A stretch of 64,000 nt of DNA from contig JAJNNX010000007.1 in assembly GCA_023159155.1 (NCBI GenBank), positions 248,001 to 312,000 on the forward strand, read 5' to 3'. The translations under genes were made by a program, and so were the position numbers. Origin of the DNA: Ustulina deusta (lineage: Eukaryota; Ascomycota; Sordariomycetes; Xylariales; Xylariaceae). This document shows positions 22,239 to 33,300 of the stretch, piece by piece (positions within the stretch are counted from its first letter, which is position 1; the number at the start of each line of letters is the position of its first letter). Below the pieces are notes generated by a model that was given only the letters and a program-made list of their open reading frames with translations, was not told where the DNA came from and searched no databases.

Positions 22239-23160
22239 ATATGGATATCTACAGGATGAGATGGAGCGATGGTATGAGGAATAGATCCAATTGTTCTCGT
22301 ACTATAGAACCATGCGTTATCTTCTCCACAGAGGAGCGATGAACGCTTTTTTATCATTTTCTAGCATAGCAGTGGCGTTCCGGGTTCAAGCAAGGAAAAC
22401 CATATGAACTTGAATTTACATAACAAGAAGCGTGCTCATGAGCTTTCGGACAGGACAGCGAGGAATTATTATTGCCAGGCTTGGCAACGACGGATCGAGC
22501 CAAGCAGAGCGAGAAATGATCTAGGAAATTGATTAAATAAAAATTGTTTGAAGCGGAACGGAACAGAATGGAATGCGATTCCGAGGCTTCTTGCAGAAGT
22601 AATCGTTTAACCTAGTCAAACCGATGACTTGTAAATCTGTGCTTCTAGACCCCCTTAGGTGAGAGACTGTGAGGGAACAGTGGACGTGATATATGTAAGG
22701 AGAGATTCGTTATTAAGCGAGTCAGTACGTATGATGGTAAAACCTTATTAGTTATTCATAGAAGGGTTACAAGTTTGCGGTCAGACGCTCTCCTATTTTG
22801 GGTCCTATCCAGCTGACATGATTCCCTAACACGGAAGAGGCCGCAAGTCCCCTCATCGATACCGCTCAGGACAGATCTCCCGCAGGATATCTCGAGCCTG
22901 ACTGTGCCCCCCCATCCATATTTTCCACCCCAGCTCTTGATCATCACGAAAGAGGCTATGACTACCTATTGTTTCTTCTCGACCCATATATCTATTATCG
23001 CCAGCGCAGCGAGTTGTTTCATGACGAGACAACCTACCTCCATTGCCGGCAAGGAAGCTGACAAGGAAGGGATGAAGGGCGGCGAAAACCCGCGAAAGCT
23101 CGATATGAAGGTAGCCAACGATGAATGGTTCATCTCAAAAAGGAGCAACATGAATCTCCA
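22239..23160. other. Convergent intergenic region between TAF2 and CDC26
   Basis: Expected to hold the 3' untranslated regions of both genes. No RNA gene or coding signal supported. Confidence 0.6.
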
Positions 23161-24531
23161 CTAGTCAATCCGCATGCGATCATCCTCGTCTATTCCTCTT
23201 GCTTCTACCCCCCTCTCATGTCCACCGTAGTCGTTGAAGAGGGGACGAGGCACGTTGATACTGGTGAAGCCTGTTGTCCTCGTGGCTCCCGCTTCTGTTC
23301 TCCCTATTGTTGTTATGCTGGTAGTATCCGAAGAGCCCCGCGTATGAGAAGGAGTAAACATAGCTGCGTGCCTTCTCAAGCGCATCGTATGCGCGCGCAT
23401 CCGCCGGCCTTGTTGCGAGGAGACTGGAGAACCTGCTTCGACGTTGGCTTCCTCCCAGGCGGGTGCCTCTTCGACTTGCAGGTCGGCTGTATAAACGAAG
23501 TCGTGAGCCTGGGACATGTCTTCCTCTTCAGGTTGCCCATCGAGTTGCATCAGGGTATCCCAAGGTAACGTCTGTGTCGTTGTTGACGTGCCTGTTTCCG
23601 CCGATGTCTGTGACTGCGCTCGACCCTGCGTTTGTATATGCCCATCATTCCCAAATTCGTGTGGTGCTAGATCCGAGTGCCAGCGTCCCTATCGCCGTCT
23701 CATCGTTGGTCCTGCTGCCCCTCCTGGCCCCATGTCGGCTGGTCGTGCCCCGGGTGCTATTCCGATCCGCTCATCCCGGCTGCGCGTCATACGTGCAGGT
23801 GCGGGCGGTGGCTCACTAGCTTGTCGTCCGCCGCGCCCTGCCGCAGCCCGCGTCGTCGTGGCGCCACCGTGCGCCATGTTCTGTACGGGTGTCTGTTGCA
23901 GATGCGCAGGTACTTGCGAACTCTGGCCCGAGGTGGTTGCAGAGGGTAATGCGGACGCAGATGCTGAGCCCACAATGCGCTGAGCGCGCGATGCTGCTGC
24001 CGAGGTGTAGGCAGAGGTTGACGTTGGGATAGAGGTAGCGTGCGTATGTGACTGCGAGCGCCCGTGCCCACGTGCGCGCATCTGGCGGATGTAGGCGCTG
24101 CGCCGGGCGCCGGGGGACATGGGGCGTCCTGCTCCGCCAGCAGCACGGAGGTCACCGCGTGCACTGAATGGGTCATCGTCGTCGTCGTCGTCCTCTTCCT
24201 CTTCCTCGTCTTCATCTTCATTGTCGTCGTCGAGACTGGTAACAGGAGCGGCGACGTCCTCCATGGCTTCGTCCGTGCTGTCATTCGGCGACGAGGCCGA
24301 GGTGTCCATTGTAGAGAGGTGCGGCCGCGCGTGTCGGCTCAATAGAGCATGCGCTGGCTGTGACCTAGATTGTAGCTGCGCCTGGGCTTGTGCTTGTGCT
24401 TGGGCTTGGGCTTGGGCTTGGGCCTGTGCTTGGGCTTGGAGTTGGGCTTGCAGTTGTTCATATCGTCTGTCTTCGTATGAAGCTATGTCTTCGGCCGTGA
24501 GCGACAGCGTTGTGGGTGGTCGGCGAAGCAT
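23161..24531 (-). CDS. CDC26: APC/C subunit CDC26 with long disordered extension; in-frame TAG
   Basis: Small subunit of the anaphase-promoting complex. The N-terminus MLRRPPTTLSLTAEDIASYE matches the CDC26 segment that binds the TPR subunit Cdc16/APC6 (human starts [20 protein letters not shown]). After that comes a Gln-Ala repeat (about residues 27-52), an acidic run (101-120) and low-complexity sequence. The uninterrupted frame ends at TAG 23689-23691 after 280 residues. Beyond it the same frame stays open for about 175 codons to TAG 23161-23163 and looks coding (HEFGNDGHIQTQ, TLPWDTLMQLDGQ). An intron of 126 nt (23667-23792) or 150 nt (23667-23816) would remove the stop in frame, but no good branch point is seen. 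Read-through or a point mutation are alternatives. Family members are usually short, so the extension is unusual. Confidence 0.78.
24370..24450 (+). repeat. GCTTGG/GCTTGT hexamer repeat in CDC26
   Basis: Imperfect hexamer array. On the minus strand it encodes the alternating Gln-Ala run of CDC26. Copy-number change would keep the frame. Confidence 0.85.
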
Positions 24532-25409
24532 GATGGAGGAACCAAGAAGAGCAATTGGCTTCGGAGGGTGATGTAGAGAGAAGGAGAGAAGGCGAGCGGA
24601 AGGAGCCTAAGCAAATTTGTGGGAAGCAATGCCTTGGTTATTCCAAAGATAGAGGTAACTTGCGACGAAGAAGGTAGGTGGAGATGAAGAATATGTTGCG
24701 AGGTTGTTATCTAGAGCTTGAGACGCGTTTGGACGCGGTGCCTTTAAGATAGATTACCTAGGTAGCTATGCTGTAGTGCTGTACAACATAAATGGCGGGG
24801 CTCCAGGAGGGGTCTCAAAGGGTAGTAGGTACATACTTACCTAACACTGCATGTAGAGGCGGGTCTACCTACCTTCTTTTTGATACCTTCATGTACGAGG
24901 CACTTACACAGCATATATAGGTACCGTGGGTACCTAAGGCCACGGCACAGCTTTCTCTACCTACATGCTAGGTATTTAGGTAGTTATCCGACGTTATTGA
25001 AGACAGAATATTCAAAAAACACGAAGTAACGATACATAGCACTATTCCCAATCCTCGCGAATGGAATCTGGAATCAACACAACAGGAGACCAAAATATAA
25101 ACACTGAGTTATCTAGGTAACACAGTCACATGCAACATCTAGGTACCTAGGTAATTTGGATGCTCGGATATAGACATGTATGCATCAGAAAAGTTGGAAT
25201 ATGCGACAATACGGTATCTAGTGTACGTGGTGGGCAGCTCCACTGAAATTTCTCGAGTTATCATTCTTAAAAGCTCCCATACCTCAGCCAGCCAATATTT
25301 CAGAGATGCTCAGTTGAAGATGATGCCCAAGCAACCAGGCTCTCCCCCCTGAAATACGCAATATATATACCCTGCATCCTCCGAGAGAAAGCCGCAAGTT
25401 GCGCGACCC
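24532..25409. promoter_or_regulatory. Divergent promoter region of CDC26 and TMA23
   Basis: Shared upstream region of two divergent housekeeping genes. It contains several TACCTAGGTA-type palindromes (near 24758, 24945 and 25138). No coding signal. Confidence 0.55.
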
Positions 25410-26099
25410 ATGAACGCCCACGCCCTCCTGACCGCCCAGGGATGGCGGGGGACTGGCCACTCCCTGCACCCGACCAGCGACAGCAACGGCCTGACACACC
25501 ACATCCTCATAAAGCGCAATCAAGATGGCTCCGGGCTCGGCAGCAAGAAGGATCACAAGCAGGAGGCCTGGTGGCTGAATGCCTTCGACCAAGCTCTTAA
25601 GGGCATCGACATGAAAACCGGCACCATGAAACAGACCCTGAAGGGAGGCGCGCTCGAGAAGATCACCGCGCGCCACGCTGCTACCAAGTACACGGGGGTT
25701 AGGGGGCTATACACATCATTTGTGCGCGGGGGGGTCATGGAGGGATCGGTCAATGATCCCGTGGCTTCTTTGCCGACGCCGCCTGATAGCGGGGCTGGCA
25801 CGCCGCTCGCTATGGAACCCGAAACGAAGATCGAGAAGAACGGCAAGCGGGAAGAGACGAAAGAGGAAAGGAGGGCGCGGAGAGAGGCCAAGAGGCTAAG
25901 GAAGGCTGAGAAAGAGGCACAGCGGGAGGCGCAGAAACGGGCTGCCGAAAAGGTCGAGAAGAAAAAGGCTAAGAAGGCCGAGAGGCAAGCGACCAAAGAG
26001 AAACGCAAGGCTAGCGAGACGAAAGAGGAGCGGAGAGCGAGAAGAGATGCAAGGCGGAGACGGAAAGAGGAGAAGAGGCTGGCGAGGGCAGTTAAATGA
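25410..26099 (+). CDS. TMA23: Nucleolar G-patch-type protein TMA23
   Basis: Single-exon protein of 229 residues related to yeast Tma23, a nucleolar protein linked to ribosome biogenesis. The N-terminal module follows the family: LLTAQGWRGTGHSL, ILIKRNQDGSGLGS, then EAWWLNAFDQALKGI. The middle is a short Pro/Ser linker. From about residue 140 to the end the chain is an almost pure Lys/Arg/Glu/Ala helix, a probable coiled coil and nucleolar/RNA-binding tail. The ATG at 25410 places the G-patch at residue 9 as in the family. It is convergent with THG1, with only about 140 bases between stop codons. Confidence 0.88.
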   Translation: MNAHALLTAQGWRGTGHSLHPTSDSNGLTHHILIKRNQDGSGLGSKKDHKQEAWWLNAFDQALKGIDMKTGTMKQTLKGGALEKITARHAATKYTGVRGLYTSFVRGGVMEGSVNDPVASLPTPPDSGAGTPLAMEPETKIEKNGKREETKEERRARREAKRLRKAEKEAQREAQKRAAEKVEKKKAKKAERQATKEKRKASETKEERRARRDARRRRKEEKRLARAVK

Positions 26100-26241
26100 T
26101 GATCGAAAAATGAACAGGATATACGCATTGCCATCTCGCCTGACCCGGTTGTGGGCAGCGGTTCTTTTTCGGCGACATAGAAAGCGAGTCGCATTCATTT
26201 TCAAGGCATTGAGACGGCGTTGGATACTACTATGACTTTTA

Positions 26242-27502
26242 TTATGTCTGCTTTGGGACCTTGCCGGGCTTATTTGACAACAGCCATGGTCTTCTATCCC
26301 AGAAATCGTCTTTGATAATATCTAAATAATCAACCACGACGCAGGCTTTGTTCCGCTGCTTCTTGTCATTCTCGTCCTGTGTCTTGGATTGCTTGATCGG
26401 CTCTGCTACATTGTCTATTGTCTCCGCAACGTTGTGACTACCGGGGTCCACGAGTTCGTACTAAGAGCATGTAAGCAAGTCGGGTGTGGTTCAAGTCACT
26501 ATCCAAGAGTGACCTACGTCGCGAAAAACAACGCTGCCCTTCTTGTATATCTCGGGTTCGTTGTTGTAGTTTATTTTAAACCTTGAGAACAAGATCTCAT
26601 TCTTGTCCGCGGAGAGGGTGCCCTGGATTTCGATTAATCACCACAGCGTAAAAGCGCGACGGATACATACAGCAAGCAATTTCTCTGCCTCTTTCGCATC
26701 GAACCCGCCGAGTTGTATTAACGACCAGAAGGTCGTGTTATAGAGGTTGTTGATGTGGCCTAGTACTCATCAGCATATGCAACCCTGGAGGCCGCGTGCG
26801 GGCTCAACACACAGTCAACCTGTCTCCAACTCATGTAATCTCTCAGGTTCTGCACACTGGGATAGCATACAGCTCGTCCGTCAAAACTAGGTAGGGGGGG
26901 CGATAGTGGAGTGTCTGGGAAGTAAGTTGACCAAAGATGAACGTAGTAGGACGTAAACGTGGAGGCAACCGTGGTAATCAGCTTGCTGTTTCGTCGTCAA
27001 CATGCGTATTTTCGCTAGAATAGGCACACAGTCCTACCTCGCCCTCCTTTCGAACAGCGTACATGTCTTATGCAGAACAAAACTAGCTCTAGGTCAGCTG
27101 GGAGTCAGGGTCAAACACCCATAATGAGTACCTGTATTCGTCGCTGACGCCATATGCGATAGTAATATCAGGCAGTTCCGTCATGACGGCCTTAGCGGCG
27201 GCATTCATGAGATTAAGCGCCCTGCGGTCGTTGGGCTTCTCGAAGTTGTACTTCGTACACAATCTAGGAGACATATCTCTGTAAGACTGGAGAGTGTTTC
27301 AAATGTCCGTCTGGAGGCTGATTTACTTGGTGAACCCACGGCCATCGACCCTGATGACTATCCATGTGTTTGGGAGCAGGCTATCACTGTGCTCGAACTG
27401 CTTCACATACTCGAAGCTGAGGAGTGTTTCTTCGAATTAGCAACAAGCCTCTGTGATTTCCCGCCAACCTCGATGGACGGTTACTGACCGTGAGTTAGCC
27501 AT
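26242..27502 (-). CDS. THG1: tRNA-His guanylyltransferase THG1, eight exons
   Basis: Adds the extra 5' G (G-1) to tRNA-His, needed for recognition by histidyl-tRNA synthetase. Exons in coding order: 27489-27502, 27327-27416, 27132-27263, 27038-27082, 26813-26985, 26671-26759, 26518-26622, 26242-26460. All seven introns are GT..AG and 48-72 nt. The spliced protein is 288 residues, intact and close to the family length. Metal-binding and catalytic residues are in place: Asp29 in IRVDGRGF, and Asp76 and Glu77 in GVSDEYSF. The tRNA-contacting motif HINNLYN starts near residue 153, and the C-terminus carries [17 protein letters not shown]. Single-frame inspection shows only fragments and could mislabel this as broken. 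Exon 1 encodes just four residues and two bases. Confidence 0.93.
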
Positions 27503-27975
27503 AGCTGATAATTGACTGTATTTTGAAGCTTGATCTTGATTAGAAGGAACTAAGCTTAAACGCAACTTCTCAAAAACAGCAACTGTAAATGAGATTTTTT
27601 ATGCGTTAGTCAGGCGAGGTCTATCGACAACTCCCTAGGTACCTAGTGACAGGCAATCAGATTCATGCGTTAGGTACTTACTTACCTAAGTAAGTATCCA
27701 AAGCTCGTTCGAATATGCGTGTTATGTAAGCACCTCGCATTGGTCTTTTGTAGTGGGGTGGTTCAGCGGGGTGACCCCCGCCATCTGCGCCATTGCTGAA
27801 GCACTAATTGTTCCCTTAGGTACCTAGCAAGGCTACAGTACCTGCTACAGTACCTACCTACCTCCTAAGTAAGTACAAGTATCTAACCCAGGTAGCTCCA
27901 GCTTTCTATAAATTCAATGTTGCTGAGCTTGCCCAACCCTTTCCCATCATCAATGACCAATATGAAATCAACAAC
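27503..27975. promoter_or_regulatory. Bidirectional promoter of THG1 and SWD1
   Basis: Only 473 bases separate the two divergent start codons. The stretch is dense in GGTACCTA and TACCTACC words (near 27640-27690 and 27815-27890). Confidence 0.6.
27907..27912 (+). promoter_or_regulatory. TATAAA element before SWD1
   Basis: TATAAA lies 64 bases before the SWD1 ATG. By position it could direct SWD1 transcription with a very short leader. Confidence 0.4.
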
Positions 27976-29460
27976 ATGAACTTGCTTCTCTCCGACGATT
28001 ACCTACTCCAGGACTATCCGGAGAATATTACTAATACAATCCGTTCCGGTCATACGACATGTCTGCGTTTCAATCGCAAAGGCGATTACCTTGCCTCGGG
28101 TCGCGTCGATGGCACTGTTGTGGTATGGGATCTGGAGACCATGGGCGTCGCGCAGAAATTAAGGGGCCATAGAGCGGCTATCACTTCATTAAGCTGGTCG
28201 AGATGCGGTCGTTTTCTTCTCTCCGCTTGCCAGGGTTGGAGAGCAGTCTTATGGGATTTAGAGGACGGCACGAGGTTTAGAGAGGTCCGCTTCAGGGCGC
28301 CAATCTACACAGCTGAATTGAACCCTTGGAACCAGTAAGGAGCTACATAGAAAAATACGATTAGCTTTCTTCGAAGTGCTAACGGTAGACCATCTAGTAA
28401 GCTATTCGTTGCTTCAGTATTTGACGAGGCCCCATCGCTAGTCGACCTCACCGATTCCAATGACATCAAACATACCCTTCCCTCGGCACCAAGACGCACA
28501 AATACCGACGCCGATGCAGCAACCAAGGAGAAACAAGCGAAAGAGGATGCGAAGCAGATGACCACAGCTACGGTTTGGACTGTGACAGGCGACCACATCC
28601 TGGCCGGCACGAACAAGGGACGCCTCAACCTGATAGACCCAAATACACACGAGATTATATGGTCCGAGAAGATTTGCAGTTCGGTCGTCACCACGTTAAG
28701 ATTGACAGGGTCAGGCAGGGAATTACTAGTGAATTCACAAGACAGGATCATCAGAACCTTCCATGTGCCGAATCTCTCGGCCGAAGATCTCGATCCAGAC
28801 ACAATACAAATGCCGCTGGAACATAAGTTTCAGGATGTGGTGAATAGACTCTCCTGGAATCACGTCACATTCAGTGCAACGGGGGAATATGTTGCGGCCT
28901 CGACATATAACAATCACGAACTGTATATCTGGGAACGGAACCATGGTAGCTTGGTAAGGATGCTAGAGGGACCCAAGGAAGAGCAAGGGGTCATCGAGTG
29001 GCACCCGCACCGGGCTATCCTTGCGGCCTGTGGCCTGGAGACGGGGCGGATCTATATATGGTCTGTGACGAGCCCCCAGCGCTGGTCGGCATTGGCACCT
29101 GACTTTGTAGAGGTGGAGGAGAATGTCGAGTACATTGAACGCGAGGACGAATTCGACATCCACCCACAAGAAGAGATCAACAAGCGCAGGCTGGATTTGG
29201 AAGACGAGGATGTCGACGTACTGGCGACCGACTTGAGGAAAGGGTACGATGACGATCTTGGAGGGACGGATTTTCGTATGCCGGTGTTGTTCGACCTCGG
29301 CGCGAGTGATAGTGAGGAGGAGTTCGTAGCTGTATCAACAGGTACCGTGCGGCGGAGAAGTATGGGCGAGGGCCATGATGGCGAAGACGTCGAGGAGGAC
29401 AAAACAACTGCAGCGAAGAGACCACCCGCTTCTAGGAGCGCGAAGGCGAAGAAAAAGTAG
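27976..29460 (+). CDS. SWD1: COMPASS subunit SWD1 (RbBP5 homologue), WD40 protein
   Basis: Core subunit of the Set1/COMPASS histone H3 Lys4 methyltransferase. Two exons, 27976-28334 and 28398-29460, giving 473 residues; the intron of 63 nt has donor GTAAGG and acceptor CTAG. WD-type blades are visible: HTTCLRFNRKGDYLASG followed by GTVVVWDLE, LLSACQGWRAVLWDLED, and later TYNNHELYIWER and GLETGRIYIWS. The N-terminus NLLLSDDYLLQDYPENI is typical of the family. The acidic stretch near residues 370-420 and the segment DFRMPVLFDLGASDSEEEF resemble the RbBP5/Swd1 tail that contacts Set1 and its partners. The last residues are basic. Confidence 0.93.
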
Positions 29461-30399
29461 CGCAGTTGGGGGATGTTGTAGTAGGAAGGGAAGAGGCTAC
29501 CATACTTGGTGACTGTGTACACTAAACAGGTACCTAGGGATGCAGACCTGTACCTACCTAGTGGTAGTCAATAATTAGGAGGTGCCTTAAGGTACAGTAC
29601 CCACAGAGGGAATCAGGGCATTCGGAAAAATGAGCAAGCGCACTAATTACTAAGTAGACCTCTCTCTACGTCTCTGACGCGGGTTAGCGACGCGTGGCAT
29701 AGAATTGAACAGACACAATAGAGTTAAGTGGGTATTGTGAACAGCCGCGTCGATTACAGATCCGGGTCGATCATTAGATAAGCAGAGCTTACCTTGGCAC
29801 TTGGGTGGAGAAGAGAGGCTGGAGAAGGACATTATACCTGTCTTCCATGGCAAATTACATACAATAATAAGTACCGTGACTCTTTGTGGCGAAATATTTT
29901 TTTAGTGGGACCGGTCTGCCGAGTTAGGGTTAGTGCGTAAGGACTCTGGACGCCTTCTCTCGTCCTCTCCCTCTGCTCAATCAATCGAGCCTCAACCACC
30001 ACAACAACATTCTTCACGACATCGATTTACGGCAACTGACGCGTCGGGCATCGCCAAAGCCTCTCTACTGCGCGTTTCCGACACCTCCATCCCGGCTATA
30101 TCGTCGAATTCGAGCCTTGCGCCGACCGAGCAACCTGCGCGCGCCCGGGAGCAGTTCTTTTCCCTCGGGGCCTGAAGGCCTGCCTGGTCGGCACCCTCCA
30201 GTGCTCTCAACTGGCCTCTGCTATTTTCCCGATCTCACGCGCACTCGGCTGCACATCATCAGTTTTTTCGTCCTTGCCACACCGCGATTGTGGATTCTCC
30301 GACGCCCACCACCTGGCGACTTGACGAGCGCGATAAGATACTCGCTCTTTCGCTTGCCACTCACCCGTCGACCTCCTCTGCTCGTCCCACCATCCAGCC
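29461..30399. promoter_or_regulatory. Intergenic region with RPB1 upstream sequence
   Basis: The left part holds the SWD1 3' flank and TACCTAGG words near 29530. From about 29940 the plus strand becomes rich in C, T and CA, typical of a fungal 5' leader, so the RPB1 transcript probably starts well upstream of its ATG. Confidence 0.5.
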
Positions 30400-33300
30400 A
30401 TGGCGAACCTCCATTTCGCGCATTCCGATGCGCCCCTCAAGACGGTAGAGGAGATTCAATTTGGTCTTCTCTCACCCGAAGAGATTAAGAACATGAGTGT
30501 TGCACATATCATGTACCCCGAAACGATGGACGAGACACGCACCAAACCGCGTCAGAACGGATTGAACGACCCGCGTCTTGGCTCCGTCGACCGCCAGTTC
30601 AAGTGCGCCACGTGCCTTGAGAATATGTCCGAATGTCCTGGTCATTTCGGTCACATCGAGCTTGCGAAACCCGTCTATCACCCTGGCTTTATCAAGAAGG
30701 TCAAGAAGATCTTAGAGATCGTCTGCACCAATTGCAGCAAAGTCAAGGCAGATAGAGTCAGTTACATGCTCTTGTGTCCTGAGTTCACTGGATCCTATTG
30801 ATGCTAATGCGCCCGCCACAGGATGATCCAGAGTTTGCAGCTGCTGTTGCCACCCGTGACCCCAAGACCCGCTTCCAGCGCGTGTGGACTGTCTGCAAAG
30901 GCAAAAACATATGCAGCAACGAGATACCCAAGGATGAGGACAAAGAGTATGAACCTCACAACAAGCCTAAGCAACTCGGTCATGGTGGCTGTGGAAATGC
31001 CCAGCCCAAGATACGACTAGGTGCTCTTAAACTCACCGCCGTCTCTGAGGAGAAGGACGAAGAGAACAACAAGTCAAAGAACACGATCAATATTACACCG
31101 GAGATGGCGCTTAACATCCTTAAGAACATTTCCGACAATGACCTACGAGACATGGGTCTGAACAAGGACTATGCCCGGCCGGAGTGGATGATCATTACAG
31201 TTTTGCCTGTACCTCCGCCACCCGTTCGACCAAGTATTTCTATGGATGGCACCGGCCAGGGTCTTCGAAATGAAGATGATCTTACCTACAAGCTTGGTGA
31301 TGTTCTTCGTGCTAATAGCAATGTCCGGCAAGCCCTACAGGAAGGCTCGGCCGGCCACATTGCCCATGAGTTCGACACACTTCTGCAATATCACGTCGCA
31401 ACTTTGATGGATAATGATATCGCCGGCCAACCTCAAGCACTTCAGAAGAGCGGCCGGCCAGTCAAATCGATCCGAGCTCGTCTAAAGGGCAAGGAAGGTC
31501 GACTCCGAGGAAATTTAATGGGAAAGCGAGTTGATTTTTCGGCTCGTACCGTCATCACGGGCGATGCCAACATCTCCCTGGATGAAGTCGGAGTTCCCCG
31601 GAGTATCGCACGAACATTGACTTATCCCGAGACGGTCACTCCCTACAACATCTCTCGCCTGCACAAACTCGTTCAGAACGGTCCAAATGAGCATCCTGGT
31701 GCGAAGTATGTTATCCGCTCAGATGGGACTAGAATCGATCTTCGACACCACAAACGTGCTGGTCAAATCTCCTTGGAATACGGCTGGAAGGTAGAACGTC
31801 ATCTTCAAGATGGTGACTACATCATTTTCAATCGTCAGCCGTCTCTGCACAAAGAATCTATGATGGGTCACCGTGTCAAGGTCATGCCTTACTCTACTTT
31901 CCGGCTAAATTTATCTGTGACCTCACCTTACAATGCCGATTTCGATGGCGATGAGATGAATCTTCACGTCCCCCAAACAGAGGAGACGCGTGCTGAGATC
32001 AGGGAGCTATGTATGGTCCCACTCAATATCGTCTCCCCTCAGCGGAATGGCCCGTTGATGGGTATTGTACAAGATACTTTAGCAGGCGTTTACAAAATGT
32101 GCCGTCGAGATGTCTTCCTCACCAAAGAACAAGTCATGAATATTCTATTGTGGGTACCTAATTGGGATGGCATCATCCCTCAGCCCTCCATCGTTAAGCC
32201 TAGACCTCGCTGGACAGGAAAGCAAATCGTCAGCATGATTATTCCTCGAGAGATCAGCCTTTACACCAACCCAGGGGACAAAAAGGACGATCCTTATTCT
32301 CCACTGCGGGATGATGGTCTGCTAATTCAAACTGGCGAGCTGTTGTTCGGGCTTCTAACCAAGAAGAATGTCGGTGCCGCTAGTGGCGGTATCGTGCACT
32401 TGTGTTACAATGAGCTTGGATCTGACGGCGCCATGGCGTTTCTAAATGGCTGCCAACGCGTCATCAATTACTGGCTTCTACATAACGGCCATAGCATTGG
32501 CATTGGCGATACCATTCCAGATACAGGCACCATCGAGAAAATCCAGGAGCATATCGACGGACAAAAGGCAATTGTCACTCAGCTGACTGCTGAGGCAGCT
32601 GCCAACACGCTTGAAGCGCTTCCTGGTATGAATATCAGAGAAACATTTGAGAGCAAAGTTTCCAAGGCTCTTAACGACGCTCGTGACAAAGCCGGTACGA
32701 CAACTGAGAACAATCTGAAAGACCTTAACAATGCTGTCGTTATGGCACGATCTGGGTCAAAGGGATCATCTATCAATATCTCTCAAATGACCGCTCTAGT
32801 CGGCCAACAGGTGGTTGAGGGCAAACGTATTCCGTTCGGCTTTAAATACCGGACCTTACCTCACTTCACAAAGGATGACTACTCACCAGAAGCTCGTGGT
32901 TTTGTTGAAAATTCGTACTTGAGAGGTTTAACGCCTTCGGAATTTTACTTCCACGCCATGGCGGGTCGTGAGGGTCTAATCGACACTGCTGTAAAGACCG
33001 CTGAAACAGGCTACATTCAACGACGGTTAGTCAAGGCTCTTGAGGACGTAAGCGCTCGGTATGACGGTACTGTTCGGAACTCGCTTGGTGATATCATTCA
33101 ATTCATATACGGCGAGGATGGACTTGATGCGATGCACATCGAGAAGCAAGGCATGGATCACTGGATGATACGGAGTGTTGACTTCGAGAAACGATACCGT
33201 CTTGATGTCATGGATACGCTTCCAGCGAATGTCACTGATTCTCTCGAATATATCCAGGATATTGCAGGGGATCCGCAGGCTCAAGAATTGCTTGACTACG

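Noticed and set aside
27089..27274. Short THG1-like frame as a truncated pseudogene
   Set aside because: The apparent stops fall in introns; splicing restores a full THG1.
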